Assembly: GCF_003184185.1 (NCBI RefSeq)
Contig: NZ_QHJG01000021.1
Span: forward strand, 88,112-152,111
DNA length: 64,000 nt
Source: Legionella qingyii
Lineage (GTDB): Bacteria > Pseudomonadota > Gammaproteobacteria > Legionellales > Legionellaceae
Direction: 5' to 3'
Shown here: in pieces, positions 19,472 to 27,801 of the stretch
Numbering within the stretch: position 1 is the first letter of the stretch
Layout: the number at the start of each line of letters is the position of its first letter
Program-made: the position numbers and the translations under genes
Notes under the pieces: generated by a model
What the model saw: only the letters and a program-made list of their open reading frames with translations
Databases searched by the model: none
What the model was told of the DNA's origin: nothing

Positions 19472-21544
19472 GTGTTATCTAACTCGTGTGAATCACTAAG
19501 CGGTATCGGACCAACACTTGCGGCAAAACTTGCAAAATGTGGTATCCATTCTGTGCGTGATTTACTGTTCCATTTACCTTATCGCTATCAAGACCGAACT
19601 CGAATAACGCCCATTCAAGATTTACGCGTTAATGAGTGGTGTGTGATTGCTGGTCGGGTATGTAAAACAGAAATTAAAGCCGGTAAGCGTGCAATGCTGC
19701 ATTGTTATGTAGAAGATAAAACCGGAATAATAAGACTACAGTTTTTCCATTTTAATAAAAATCAAATCAATAATCTAAAGAACAGTGCAATGATTCATGC
19801 CTTTGGTGAAGTTCGTGAATTCAACAATACCTTGACTATGACTCATCCTGAATATCAGTTGCTCGATGATGAAAATGAATGCCAAGTCAATGAAACACTC
19901 ACACCTATTTACCCAAGCACGCAAGGCCTAAGTCAATCACGATTAAGACAGCTGGTGAACGTCGCCTTAAACAGTTGCAAGCAAGAGCTTCAACAATTGG
20001 AATGGATGAGCGAGGAACAATTACAAGCAAATTCCTTTTTCCCATTAGGAGATGCAATTCAATTATTACATAATCCTCCACCAGATATCTCCGTGCAATC
20101 CCTAGAAGAAGGCCATCATCCTGCTCTGAAAAGGTTGGTTTTTGATGAATTGTTAGCACAACGCCTTAGCATGCAATTCGCCAGAGCGGCACGTAATAGG
20201 TTACATGCTGTCGCATTACCTACAGATCAAAAATTGATACAACGTTTTTTAGAGTCTCTTCCATTTACACTCACCAAAGCACAGCATCGAGTCGCCCATG
20301 AAATTAGCCAGGATCTAATGCAAACGAAACCCATGTTACGCTTGGTACAAGGGGACGTGGGTGCAGGAAAAACAATCATTGCGGCCCTTGCTGCATTACA
20401 AGCGATTGCCAATGAACAACAAGTCGCCTTCATGGCCCCTACTGATCTACTAAGCGAGCAACACGCCAATAATTTGATCCGTTGGTTGGAGCCTTTGGGA
20501 ATCAAAATATTAAGACTTAGTGGGAAAATGAAGCTAAGTGAACGAAGAATGGTATTTGCTGCATTAGCTGATCACAGTTGCCAGCTCATTATTGGCACTC
20601 ATGCCTTATTTCAAGAAGCGGTGCAATTTGCTCGCTTAGGTCTAGTTATTATTGATGAACAACATCGATTTGGAGTGGAGCAAAGATTACTTTTGCAACA
20701 AAAAGGACAACAAGAGGAACTCATTCCTCATCAATTATTAATGACCGCCACACCTATCCCACGAACACTCTCCATGACCCACTTTTCCCACTTGGATATC
20801 TCAATTATCGATGAATTGCCTCCAGGACGCATGCCCATTGCAACCGCGGTATTAAGCCAGAACAAGCGGGAAACAGTCATTGAACGATTAGAAGTAGCTA
20901 TAGCCAATGGTCGGCAAGTTTATTGGGTATGTACGCTCATTGAAGAATCTGAAAAATTACAATGCATGGCTGCTACTGAAACAGCACATGCCTTACAAGA
21001 ACAACTTCCTGAAGCACGCGTAGGCCTTGTCCATGGACGAATGAAACCTTTGGAAAAAGAAGCAACTATGGCTGCATTTAAAAGTGGTGAAATTAACTTA
21101 CTGGTTGCTACAACAGTTATTGAAGTCGGAGTAGATGTCCCTAATGCCAGTCTTATGATTATCGAAAACGCTGAACGTTTGGGTTTATCGCAACTCCATC
21201 AATTACGCGGCCGAGTAGGACGTGGAAGTACTCAATCTCATTGTATTTTGCTTTATCAAGCACCCCTCTCAGCACAAGGTGCTGAGCGATTAAAAATAAT
21301 GCGCGCAACCAATGATGGATTTATTATTGCTGAAAAAGATATGGAGTTAAGGGGTACAGGCGAAGTACTAGGAACTCGGCAAAGTGGTTATCGGCAATTT
21401 AAAATTGCTGATGTGCAACGGGATCGTAATTTACTTCCACTTTTGCCCGCCATAGCAACAAAACTTTTAGAAGAATCGCCCCAAACTGCCCGCAATATTA
21501 CCCAACGATGGTTAGGTAATTTTGAACAATTTTTACAGGGATAA
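19472..21544 (+). CDS. recG: ATP-dependent DNA helicase RecG
   Basis: RecG reverses stalled forks and migrates branched DNA. The 690 residues contain the N-terminal wedge/OB domain (SGIGPTLAAKLAKCGI onward), a Walker A GDVGAGKT near residue 293, the DEQH box (VIIDEQHRFGVEQ), helicase motifs to QLRGRVGRG, and the C-terminal TRB hairpin region. The start is a GTG at 19472. It is immediately upstream of the first DnaA-box repeat, with no terminator seen between. Confidence 0.97.
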   Translation: MLSNSCESLSGIGPTLAAKLAKCGIHSVRDLLFHLPYRYQDRTRITPIQDLRVNEWCVIAGRVCKTEIKAGKRAMLHCYVEDKTGIIRLQFFHFNKNQINNLKNSAMIHAFGEVREFNNTLTMTHPEYQLLDDENECQVNETLTPIYPSTQGLSQSRLRQLVNVALNSCKQELQQLEWMSEEQLQANSFFPLGDAIQLLHNPPPDISVQSLEEGHHPALKRLVFDELLAQRLSMQFARAARNRLHAVALPTDQKLIQRFLESLPFTLTKAQHRVAHEISQDLMQTKPMLRLVQGDVGAGKTIIAALAALQAIANEQQVAFMAPTDLLSEQHANNLIRWLEPLGIKILRLSGKMKLSERRMVFAALADHSCQLIIGTHALFQEAVQFARLGLVIIDEQHRFGVEQRLLLQQKGQQEELIPHQLLMTATPIPRTLSMTHFSHLDISIIDELPPGRMPIATAVLSQNKRETVIERLEVAIANGRQVYWVCTLIEESEKLQCMAATETAHALQEQLPEARVGLVHGRMKPLEKEATMAAFKSGEINLLVATTVIEVGVDVPNASLMIIENAERLGLSQLHQLRGRVGRGSTQSHCILLYQAPLSAQGAERLKIMRATNDGFIIAEKDMELRGTGEVLGTRQSGYRQFKIADVQRDRNLLPLLPAIATKLLEESPQTARNITQRWLGNFEQFLQG

Positions 21545-21549
21545 AAAAA

Positions 21550-21890
21550 TTTTTAGAAATATCCAAGTCAAGACTGTTTTTTATTTTTTTCTTTGTTAAT
21601 ATGGTTGGGCTAGTTTTCAATTCCCCCAAACATGCATTGTGGATAACTTCATCAAATTACCCTCATCTTTCAAATATAAACTTCTTAGATTGCTCAAAAT
21701 ATCCCTTACTCAACAAGTACTATCAAAGCTTAATTTGATATTTTTCAAAAATCATTTATCCACAAAATCTGTGGATAATCCTGTGAACATGATGTAAAAC
21801 ACCTTGTAAAACCAGCTTGATTTGCAGTTGTCTCAGAACGCTCCGAAGCGCTCTCCGAGCTTTAGGTTAAGAAATCACTCAGGCCTGCTG
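21550..21890. repeat. DnaA-box repeat, copy A
   Basis: This is the first of three related units. In order: a conserved AAGTCAAGACTG (from 21565) followed by a T-rich tract ending TTTGTTAA; a DnaA box TGTGGATAA (21638-21646); 109 nt of variable sequence; an inverted pair of DnaA boxes TTATCCACA (21756-21764) and TGTGGATAA (21770-21778) separated by 5 nt; then a conserved tail with ATGATGTAAAACACCTTG and CTCTCCGAG. All three boxes equal the consensus 9-mer. Copies B and C (24.0-24.8 kb) share the layout. No protein-coding frame is evident, so the conservation looks DNA-based. Confidence 0.85.
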
Positions 21891-22076
21891 CGAAGTATGA
21901 TCAAAGTAAGATCAAAACTATAGCTATCTTAATAAGGAATAAAAATTCCCAATCTTTTGATAAACAAAGTAATAGCCTTTTGAGGACATACGTATTCGTT
22001 ATTAGCTCATACTGAAAACCTTGAGCAAAACTGTTTTCAGAAGAACTGAATCGAAAACTAAATAAAGGGACAGTAT

Positions 22077-22652
22077 TTATGGAGAACTTTTACCAACATA
22101 AAAACTCCTATCCTCATCTACATACTCTTTTTGTACTCTGTTAACAAACTCAGTAATAAGTTTATCGCATGATCCTTTTCGTTCTCCGCCTTCAATGTTG
22201 GCATCAAAAAAGCGGCAAGAAGAGCCTTTATCTCTCCCTATATATACTTCATGTGATATCTCTTTAGTAACAGGGTATGTAACTAAAACATGTTTGCTTT
22301 GTTCTAATATCGTTTTAAATTTCTCTGCAGTTAAATCTTTTTTACGAATCTCTTCATCGGTATGTGGAATATTATTTTGATGAAATGCGAAATGATCAGC
22401 GTCCTTATTCCCGTCATTTTCAGCTTCTAACTCCATGTTTTCTTCTTTAATAGCTTCTGCAAGAAATTTTTTATCATCTTTTAGATAATTGTCTGGACTT
22501 TCTCCCCGCAAAATAATGTTCAAGTAGACATTTGACATTGGCCTGCACATACCAACTGTTTTTCCATCATCATTGGTTGCCAAATTATATTTTTTTAAAA
22601 CATCATGTTGTGTGGTAAATGAAGTTGTATTTTTAGATGAAAATTTAAACAT
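22077..22652 (-). CDS. Putative C58 (YopT-like) cysteine protease, candidate effector
   Basis: The 191-residue protein has the spacing of a papain-like C58 peptidase (YopT/AvrPphB type): a Cys in VGMCRPMSNVYLNIIL (Cys36), a His in ISHEVYIG (His134) and an Asp in FFDANIEGG (Asp150), the last two 16 residues apart as in that clan. The core between them is short and partly acidic. It has no signal peptide; the tail KEYVDEDRSFYVGKSSP is Glu/Asp-containing like Dot/Icm signals. AGGAAGG lies just before the ATG. It sits alone in the island bounded by DnaA-box repeats. Assignment is by motif reading only; an unrelated small protein remains possible. Confidence 0.6.
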   Translation of the reverse strand: MFKFSSKNTTSFTTQHDVLKKYNLATNDDGKTVGMCRPMSNVYLNIILRGESPDNYLKDDKKFLAEAIKEENMELEAENDGNKDADHFAFHQNNIPHTDEEIRKKDLTAEKFKTILEQSKHVLVTYPVTKEISHEVYIGRDKGSSCRFFDANIEGGERKGSCDKLITEFVNRVQKEYVDEDRSFYVGKSSP

Positions 22653-22891
22653 ATCCTTCCTAAAATAGGTAAATTACAGAATTAGGATAAAACCAATTAT
22701 AGCTGATTAATTAGGTTTTATTGCAAAAAAAATTAAAACTTTACTAACATTTCAGGTGTCTCAGACAGATACCATAGGTTTAATGACAGCTATCAAGACT
22801 TTCGGATAAATGACATTTGGATGAGCAACAGCCTATAGATCTACCTAAATTTTGATAGTAACTCCATGACGATGAATTAGGAAACAAAGCA

Positions 22892-22925
22892 GAAATCCAG
22901 TAGAATTTTGGTTCTACCGGATTTC
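22892..22925. terminator. Stem-loop terminator after the 171-residue gene
   Basis: GAAATCC, GTAGAA and the complementary TTCTAC, GGATTTC form a 13-14 bp stem with one mismatch and a 6 nt loop, 11 nt beyond the stop codon of the minus-strand 171-residue gene. A T-run follows on the plus strand only, so it may act in both directions. Confidence 0.65.
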
Positions 22926-22936
22926 TTTTATGATTA

Positions 22937-23452
22937 TCATTTTTTTGAATTTTGTTTTGAACTCAAAAGGTAGTCCGCTGTGGTTCCAATTTCAAAACCC
23001 TCTTCATGAGCAAAATACGGATTTCTCGCTGCTTTGGCTCCTCCCAACATAGTGTGTGCCAGCCATCCAGCCTTGGCATAAACAATCTTTCTTTGATCAG
23101 CATTAGCTCCTTTTTGTAGTTCCGCCTCGGCTTCTTCATGAAAAGACTGTGCTATTTTAGTTTCATTTTTTAGCGTTTTAAACTCCTTGCGTCCTCTTTC
23201 CAGTATATTCTTGGGTTTAAAATCATCTATTTGCGTTCCTCTTTCAAAATGCTCGACATGTTTTTTCTCTAAATCAATACCCTCTTTATCCAGATGTTGG
23301 TTAACGGCTTGCACGTGAGATGGGGTTTTTTCATGTAACATTTTTCGCTCTGGAAATTTGTACTCATAGTTTGGATCTGCCTTTCCCACCAAGCCCTCTT
23401 TTACAACCTTATAAGTCACATTTAAAAGATTTTCATTGTTGCCTTTTTTCAT
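22937..23452 (-). CDS. Hypothetical protein with PmrA-like promoter, candidate effector
   Basis: I do not recognise this 171-residue protein. It is highly charged and mainly helical, with a Glu/Lys-rich middle (about 55-110), a short less polar stretch AKAGWLAHTMLGGAKAARN (about 124-142) and a tail containing HEEGFEIG then Ser/Lys residues. It has no signal peptide. AAGGTG precedes the ATG. About 50 nt upstream are two CTTAAT hexamers at an 11 bp period, like the PmrA box that drives many Legionella effector genes. With the neighbouring C58-like gene this suggests a small effector island. Confidence 0.7.
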   Translation of the reverse strand: MKKGNNENLLNVTYKVVKEGLVGKADPNYEYKFPERKMLHEKTPSHVQAVNQHLDKEGIDLEKKHVEHFERGTQIDDFKPKNILERGRKEFKTLKNETKIAQSFHEEAEAELQKGANADQRKIVYAKAGWLAHTMLGGAKAARNPYFAHEEGFEIGTTADYLLSSKQNSKK

Positions 23453-23501
23453 TTCATAACACCTTAATTTTAACCTTGAAATTTAATTTTAAATCAAATT
23501 G

Positions 23502-23518
23502 ATTAAGGTATTATTAAG
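23502..23518 (-). promoter_or_regulatory. PmrA-box-like tandem repeat
   Basis: On the minus strand CTTAAT occurs at 23518-23513 and again at 23507-23502, an exact 11 bp period, matching the published Legionella PmrA consensus of two cTTAAtATT half-sites. It lies about 50 nt before the start codon of the 171-residue gene, a normal place for activation. An AT-rich background makes chance matches possible. Confidence 0.6.
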
Positions 23519-23605
23519 GTGATTAATTTCAGACCTTATTTTTTGTTTGGCAAGGACTCAGTCAAGTTAAATTTTTGTTCCACAAGCAAGAGCTCTTGTC
23601 GAATT

Positions 23606-23887
23606 TTAGATACAAAGACTCAATGCTGCGGCATCGTGCCAAACTTCTTTAGTGTCCCGAAATTGGGTTCGTTGTTGTGGCGCCCAGTTGGTGTGCCGCC
23701 CGACGGTTACAGTGAGGCGGTTTCTTGTTTTTCCCATGAGGGCAAGTACTGTCTGTGGCCCGTTGGTGATTTGAATCGAATGAAGCACTCCTCGAGTGGG
23801 GCCCTCCACCCGAATATTGAGTCCATTATGTGACTGATATTTTGTACCCGTGCTCATCTGCTGGATCGACTTGCTTCTTAGAACCAA
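23606..23887 (-). other. G+C-rich segment with open frame, possible foreign remnant
   Basis: This stretch is clearly richer in G+C than the AT-rich sequence around it, and is open on the minus strand for 93 codons (MVLRSKSIQQ onward, including RNRLTVTVGRHTNWAPQQRT). Overlapping frames are open on the plus strand too, as expected of G+C-rich DNA. I do not recognise any product, and there is no convincing ribosome site. It may be the remains of a mobile element or a structured RNA. Confidence 0.3.
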
Positions 23888-23989
23888 TTGATCCTTGCAT
23901 ACAAATAACCTAACCCATTGAAAATAATGAATTAGCTCATTCTTAACAAAGTGAATAAAGTTTTTCCATATTCTTCAACAGGCCGCACC

Positions 23990-24402
23990 ATATTTTATAG
24001 TTTGCTTCACCCTGCCGAGCGCTTAAATTTTAACCAAATTATGTACATTCCTCAAAGTTAAAATTTTTTAAAAAAATACTCAAGTCAAGACTGTTTTTTA
24101 TTTTTTTCTTTGTTAAGATATCCAAGAAAATTTTCCTATTCCTATAAACACCTCTTGTGGATAACTCACTTCTTCGTTTCATTAAATCAAATAAGCTAAC
24201 ATCTACTGACTTCTCAAAATCCCTTGTTTTATAAGGATTATAACTCATTTTAGTTATTCTGTTCTCTTAAATTATTTATCCACAAAATCTGTGGATAATC
24301 CTGTGAACATGATGTAAAACACCTTGTAAAATCAGCTTGATTGGCACTTGTTTCATAACGTTCCAAAGTGCTCTCCGAGATTTAGATTAAGAAATCCTTC
24401 CA
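23990..24402. repeat. DnaA-box repeat, copy B
   Basis: The second unit. It begins with TTTGCTTCACCCT at 24001, shared with copy C, then AAGTCAAGACTG (24082) and a T-rich tract, a DnaA box TGTGGATAA (24156-24164), 111 variable nt, the inverted pair TTATCCACA (24276-24284) and TGTGGATAA (24290-24298), and the conserved tail. Copy C follows directly at a period of about 413 bp, so B and C are a tandem duplication. Box positions are conserved while the DNA between boxes has drifted. Confidence 0.85.
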
Positions 24403-24760
24403 TATTTTTGTAATTTGCTTCACCCTAAAAAATGACTAAATCTTAACCAAGGCAAGTGCGTTACTCACAGTTAAAACTTTTTAAAAAAAATACTTAAGTC
24501 AAGACTGTTTTTTATTTTTTTCTTTGTTAAGATATCCAAGAAAATTTTCCCATTTCTACAAACACCTCTTGTGGATAACTCTTCTCTTCATATCAGTAAA
24601 TAAAAAATCACACTTATATATAAGTTCAAGAAATTCTTATTCTACAAAGCTTATTCAGCATTTATTTATTATTGGACTAAAATCGATTTATCCACAAAAT
24701 CTGTGGATAATCCTGTGTATAGGATGCGTAATATCTTGTGAAATCAACTTATTTGTGTGC
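24403..24760. repeat. DnaA-box repeat, copy C
   Basis: The third unit, tandem to copy B. TTTGCTTCACCCT is at 24414 and AAGTCAAGACTG at 24496. DnaA boxes are TGTGGATAA (24570-24578), TTATCCACA (24688-24696) and TGTGGATAA (24702-24710), with 109 nt between the first and second. Its tail diverges after the last box and lacks the CTCTCCGAG segment of A and B. The 85-codon open frame across it is not conserved in A or B and is taken as chance. Confidence 0.85.
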
Positions 24761-24943
24761 ATCTTGGATGCGCAGCAGTAGTTCAGAACAATTCAATTTA
24801 ATATAACTTTTAATATAAAAAAATTCTTAACCATGTTTAAATAGACCTCAAAAAAGATAGACGAAACTAAATCTGGAATCTGGGTGAACCCCAAGGCCTC
24901 ATTTTCGTTTTAGTTTGGTTATATTAACTTAAATAAACACCAT

Positions 24944-26080
24944 ATGGCTCATAACGATCGATACTTACAAGCAAAAAGAGTAACCCTTTTGGGAGCTATT
25001 TCAAACGCCCTGCTTGGTCTCATTAAACTCATTGGCGGATATTTTTTCCACTCTCATGCACTAGTTGCAGATGGGGTTCATTCCTTATCTGATCTCATAA
25101 CAGATGCAATGGTTTTATTTGCCTCTAAATACGGCAGTCTTGATGCAGATGCCAGTCATCCTTATGGCCATCAACGCATTGAAACAGCTGCGACTTTATT
25201 GTTATCTCTTTTACTTATTTTTGCAGGCATTGGCATCGCCTGGGATTCAATATATGACTTACTCCACTCCAACTATATCACGCCCAATTGGTTCACTCTG
25301 CCAATAATTTGTATTTCCATCGTAAGCAATGAAATTTTGTTTCACTATACACTGTATATTGGAAGATACATCAATTCCAAATTAATTACAGCAAATGCCT
25401 GGCATCATCGCTCAGATGCGGCTTCCTCTCTGGTTGTCTTGGTAGGCTTAATTGGCAGTATTGCCGGTTTTGGTTATCTTGATGCCGTAGCCGCCATTAT
25501 AGTCGGGATTATGATTGTTAAAATGGGTTGGGATTATGCTTGGAATAGTGTCAAGGAATTGGTTGATACCGCGGTCAGCCCTGAGTTATTGGCACAAATT
25601 GAAGAAGTAATTCAAAATGTAGATGGAGTTGAAAAAATTCATCAATTAAGAACTCGCTCAATGGGAGAAGATGTATTAATTGATGTACATATTTTAGTTT
25701 CACCTAAAATATCGGTTTCTGAAGGACATTATATAGCGCAACACGTCCACCATGCACTTGCAGATCAAATAGAGAGCGTCAAAGATGTGATTGTCCATGT
25801 TGATCCAGAAGATGACGAGCGTTGTTGCCCCTCTTTGCATTTGCCCAGCAGAAAAGTATTGCACGAACTACTACTCAATGAAGTACATATTGATTTCCCT
25901 CAAATTCAATTTTGGAATTTACATTATCTGGATGGCAAAATTGGAATAGATATAGTCTGCGATGAAACATTCAACCAGTGGCAAGAATTACATCATCGAG
26001 TGATTCTGGCATTAAAACTACAATCTGATATTGTAGAAGTTCGTTTATTTAGCTTGCATGAGGCCATGCATCACTACTAA
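24944..26080 (+). CDS. Cation diffusion facilitator (CDF) metal exporter
   Basis: CDF proteins export Zn2+, Fe2+ or similar ions from the cytoplasm by proton exchange. The 378 residues contain six predicted helices to about residue 210, with metal-site motifs HSLSD in helix 2 and WHHRSDAASS in helix 5, the HPYGHQR loop, and a cytoplasmic ferredoxin-like C-terminal domain followed by an extra 80-90 residues with a DDERCCP motif. FieF has about 300 residues, so this is a longer variant. It lies 191 nt before a ZIP transporter gene on the same strand; a repeat at 26111-26230 separates them. Confidence 0.93.
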   Translation: MAHNDRYLQAKRVTLLGAISNALLGLIKLIGGYFFHSHALVADGVHSLSDLITDAMVLFASKYGSLDADASHPYGHQRIETAATLLLSLLLIFAGIGIAWDSIYDLLHSNYITPNWFTLPIICISIVSNEILFHYTLYIGRYINSKLITANAWHHRSDAASSLVVLVGLIGSIAGFGYLDAVAAIIVGIMIVKMGWDYAWNSVKELVDTAVSPELLAQIEEVIQNVDGVEKIHQLRTRSMGEDVLIDVHILVSPKISVSEGHYIAQHVHHALADQIESVKDVIVHVDPEDDERCCPSLHLPSRKVLHELLLNEVHIDFPQIQFWNLHYLDGKIGIDIVCDETFNQWQELHHRVILALKLQSDIVEVRLFSLHEAMHHY

Positions 26081-26110
26081 ACTACTGGATTTAATTAAGT
26101 CTTGTTGTTT

Positions 26111-26230
26111 CCCGGGTGAACTACGGCCTGGGTGAAACAGCGAAACCCGGGGTTTAAAAAGGCATATTCCAGTCCAGAAAATTCCGAGTTTCACTTCAAT
26201 TCACCCAGGCTTCAGTACACCCAGATTACA
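26111..26230. repeat. Intergenic inverted repeat, long copy
   Basis: CCCGGGTGAA, GCCTGGGTGAAACAGCG and AAACCCGGGG on the left are mirrored by GAGTTTCACTTCAATTCACC and CAGGC on the right, with a second partial arm CACCCAGATTACA. It lies between the CDF and ZIP genes. Confidence 0.65.
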
Positions 26231-26271
26231 ATTTAAACTATAAAATTCTAGAATAAATAATAGGATAAACG

Positions 26272-27030
26272 ATGGTATCAGCTACCACCTTAAAGATTTT
26301 TTTTGCATGTTCCATTTTTATAGTCATTTTAATTGCTGGCTGGTATCCGTTTAGAAAACGTATTAAAGATGATCAGCATATTGATTTTCCTGTAGGAGAA
26401 ACCCTCGCTACAGGAGTGTTCTTGGGGGCTGGGTTGTTGCATATGCTTCCAGATGCGAATTCATTATTTAAAAAAATGGGATATAACTACCCTTTTGCTT
26501 ACATCATTACTGGTGCCGTATTTCTGATTTTTCTCTGGTTCGAACATTTAGGGAAAGAGCTTTATCATCATAATAATACAAAACATCCTGCCTTTGCCAT
26601 TTTAGCCTGGGGTATGCTATCCGTTCATTCAATTATGTTGGGAGCGGCTTTAGGATTATCTCATTATAACTCCATGATAATTATGATCTTTCTTGCTATT
26701 ATTACCCATAAATGGGCAGAAAGTTTTGCTGTGGCAGTGCAATTAAATAAAAGTTCTATGAGCATGAATACCAGCCTGGTCTTTTTTATTTTATTCAGCT
26801 TGATGACTCCCCTCGGTATCTATTTGGGTTGGTACTTTGGACATGGAGTAGAAACCGATTCATTATTTGATCCAATTTTACTTGCGGCTTCATCAGGAAC
26901 ATTTCTCTATCTGGGAACCCTACATGGCTTGGAACGCTGTGTTATGGTAGAACGCTGTTGTAACCTCAAAGATTTCAGTTTCGTGATTATAGGCTTCTCG
27001 CTTATGGCATTGGTGGCTGTTTATGTCTAA
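26272..27030 (+). CDS. ZIP-family metal (zinc) transporter
   Basis: The 252 residues form about eight membrane helices typical of ZIP importers. Metal-pathway motifs are GAGLLHMLPDA in the second helix, HSIMLGAALGLS in helix 4 and ITHKWAESFAVA in helix 5, plus LGTLHGLERC near the end. Helix 4 has His-Ser-Ile in place of the usual HNxxEG, so the binuclear site is partly altered, as in eukaryote-like ZIPs. The last 8 nt overlap the maf gene, indicating coupling. Metal specificity cannot be read from the sequence. Confidence 0.88.
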   Translation: MVSATTLKIFFACSIFIVILIAGWYPFRKRIKDDQHIDFPVGETLATGVFLGAGLLHMLPDANSLFKKMGYNYPFAYIITGAVFLIFLWFEHLGKELYHHNNTKHPAFAILAWGMLSVHSIMLGAALGLSHYNSMIIMIFLAIITHKWAESFAVAVQLNKSSMSMNTSLVFFILFSLMTPLGIYLGWYFGHGVETDSLFDPILLAASSGTFLYLGTLHGLERCVMVERCCNLKDFSFVIIGFSLMALVAVYV

Positions 27031-27625
27031 ATTGATACAACAAAAACCGATTATCCTTGCCTCCAGCTCTTCAATAAGATTAAAATTGCTGCAGTCTCTT
27101 GGCATTGAATTTTCTGTGGTTCCCTCTCATTGCGATGAAGATGCAATTAAGGCATCCTTCAACTCAGAGAGCACACTAGATTTAGGCTATGCGCTTGCAG
27201 CAAGTAAAGCATTGGCAGTCAGCCAGCAATATCCAGACCATTTCATTATTGCCGCAGATCAACTTTGTCTATTTGGACAAACCCTGCTGAACAAACCATT
27301 GAACCATCATACTGCTGTGGCGCACTTGCGTTTGTTAAGCGGCAAAGAACATCTGCAAATTGCCTGTCTTTGCATCGCAAAAAATAATGAACTCCTTTGG
27401 CAACATCATGAAACAGCGTACTTAACATTGCACCATTTAAGTGAACATTCAATTGAGGCTTATTTACGCAGTGAAAAGCCTTATCATAGTTGTGGTGGTT
27501 ATCAATATGAAAGCCTGGGTAAATGGTTATTTAAAGAAGTTCAGGGCAATGAAGATACTATTTTAGGTTTACCTTTACTTCCTTTATCCAACGCATTAAT
27601 GAAGCTTGGTGCGGTCAGTTTCTGA
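27023..27625 (+). CDS. Maf-family nucleotide pyrophosphatase
   Basis: Maf proteins hydrolyse non-canonical or methylated nucleoside triphosphates to the monophosphate. The 200 residues begin with IILASSSSIRLKLLQSLGI, the family substrate loop, and include the catalytic Asp in IIAADQLC and the KPLNHHTAVAHLRLLSGK motif. The sequence seems nearer the YceF (m7GTP) branch than YhdE (dTTP/UTP), an inference from the ADQ motif. It overlaps the ZIP gene by 8 nt. Confidence 0.9.
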   Translation: MSKLIQQKPIILASSSSIRLKLLQSLGIEFSVVPSHCDEDAIKASFNSESTLDLGYALAASKALAVSQQYPDHFIIAADQLCLFGQTLLNKPLNHHTAVAHLRLLSGKEHLQIACLCIAKNNELLWQHHETAYLTLHHLSEHSIEAYLRSEKPYHSCGGYQYESLGKWLFKEVQGNEDTILGLPLLPLSNALMKLGAVSF

Positions 27626-27632
27626 TTATTTC

Positions 27633-27694
27633 ATAGAACCCAGGGGATCAAAAGGCATTATATTTCCTGGGTTTCGTTTCACTTCACCCAGGCT
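27633..27694. repeat. Intergenic inverted repeat, short copy
   Basis: AACCCAGG and CCTGGGTTTCGTTTCAC with the terminal CACCCAGGCTGC place this in the dispersed family. It follows the maf stop codon and may serve as a terminator. Confidence 0.6.
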
Positions 27695-27739
27695 GCTTTT
27701 TCAAATAAATACTAGAAAAATCATCAGATTAATGAATTA

Positions 27740-27769
27740 TTGTATTTATTAAGATCATTTTGTTATGAT
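27740..27769 (+). promoter_or_regulatory. Sigma-70-type promoter of the 338-residue gene
   Basis: TTGTAT (27740-27745) and TATGAT (27764-27769) are 18 nt apart, 33 nt before the ATG at 27802. Matches are 4 of 6 and 5 of 6 to the consensus. Confidence 0.5.
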
Positions 27770-27801
27770 TCTTTATCACTTGCTATGGAATTTAGAAAAA
27801 A

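Noticed and set aside
23519..23833. 104-residue plus-strand gene
   Set aside because: Starts in the promoter region of the minus-strand 171-residue gene and overlaps a competing frame on the other strand; no family, no ribosome site.
21550..24760. Chromosomal oriC
   Set aside because: Many DnaA boxes are present, but no dnaA, dnaN, gidA/mnmG, parAB or rpmH gene is near, and the units are repeated around unrelated genes. A datA/DARS-like or replicon-remnant reading fits better.
24001..24760. CRISPR array
   Set aside because: Only two tandem units of about 413 bp with partial conservation; no short repeats with regular spacers and no cas genes.
24524..24781. 85-residue plus-strand gene
   Set aside because: It lies wholly in DnaA-box repeat copy C and is not conserved as a frame in copies A and B; no ribosome site.
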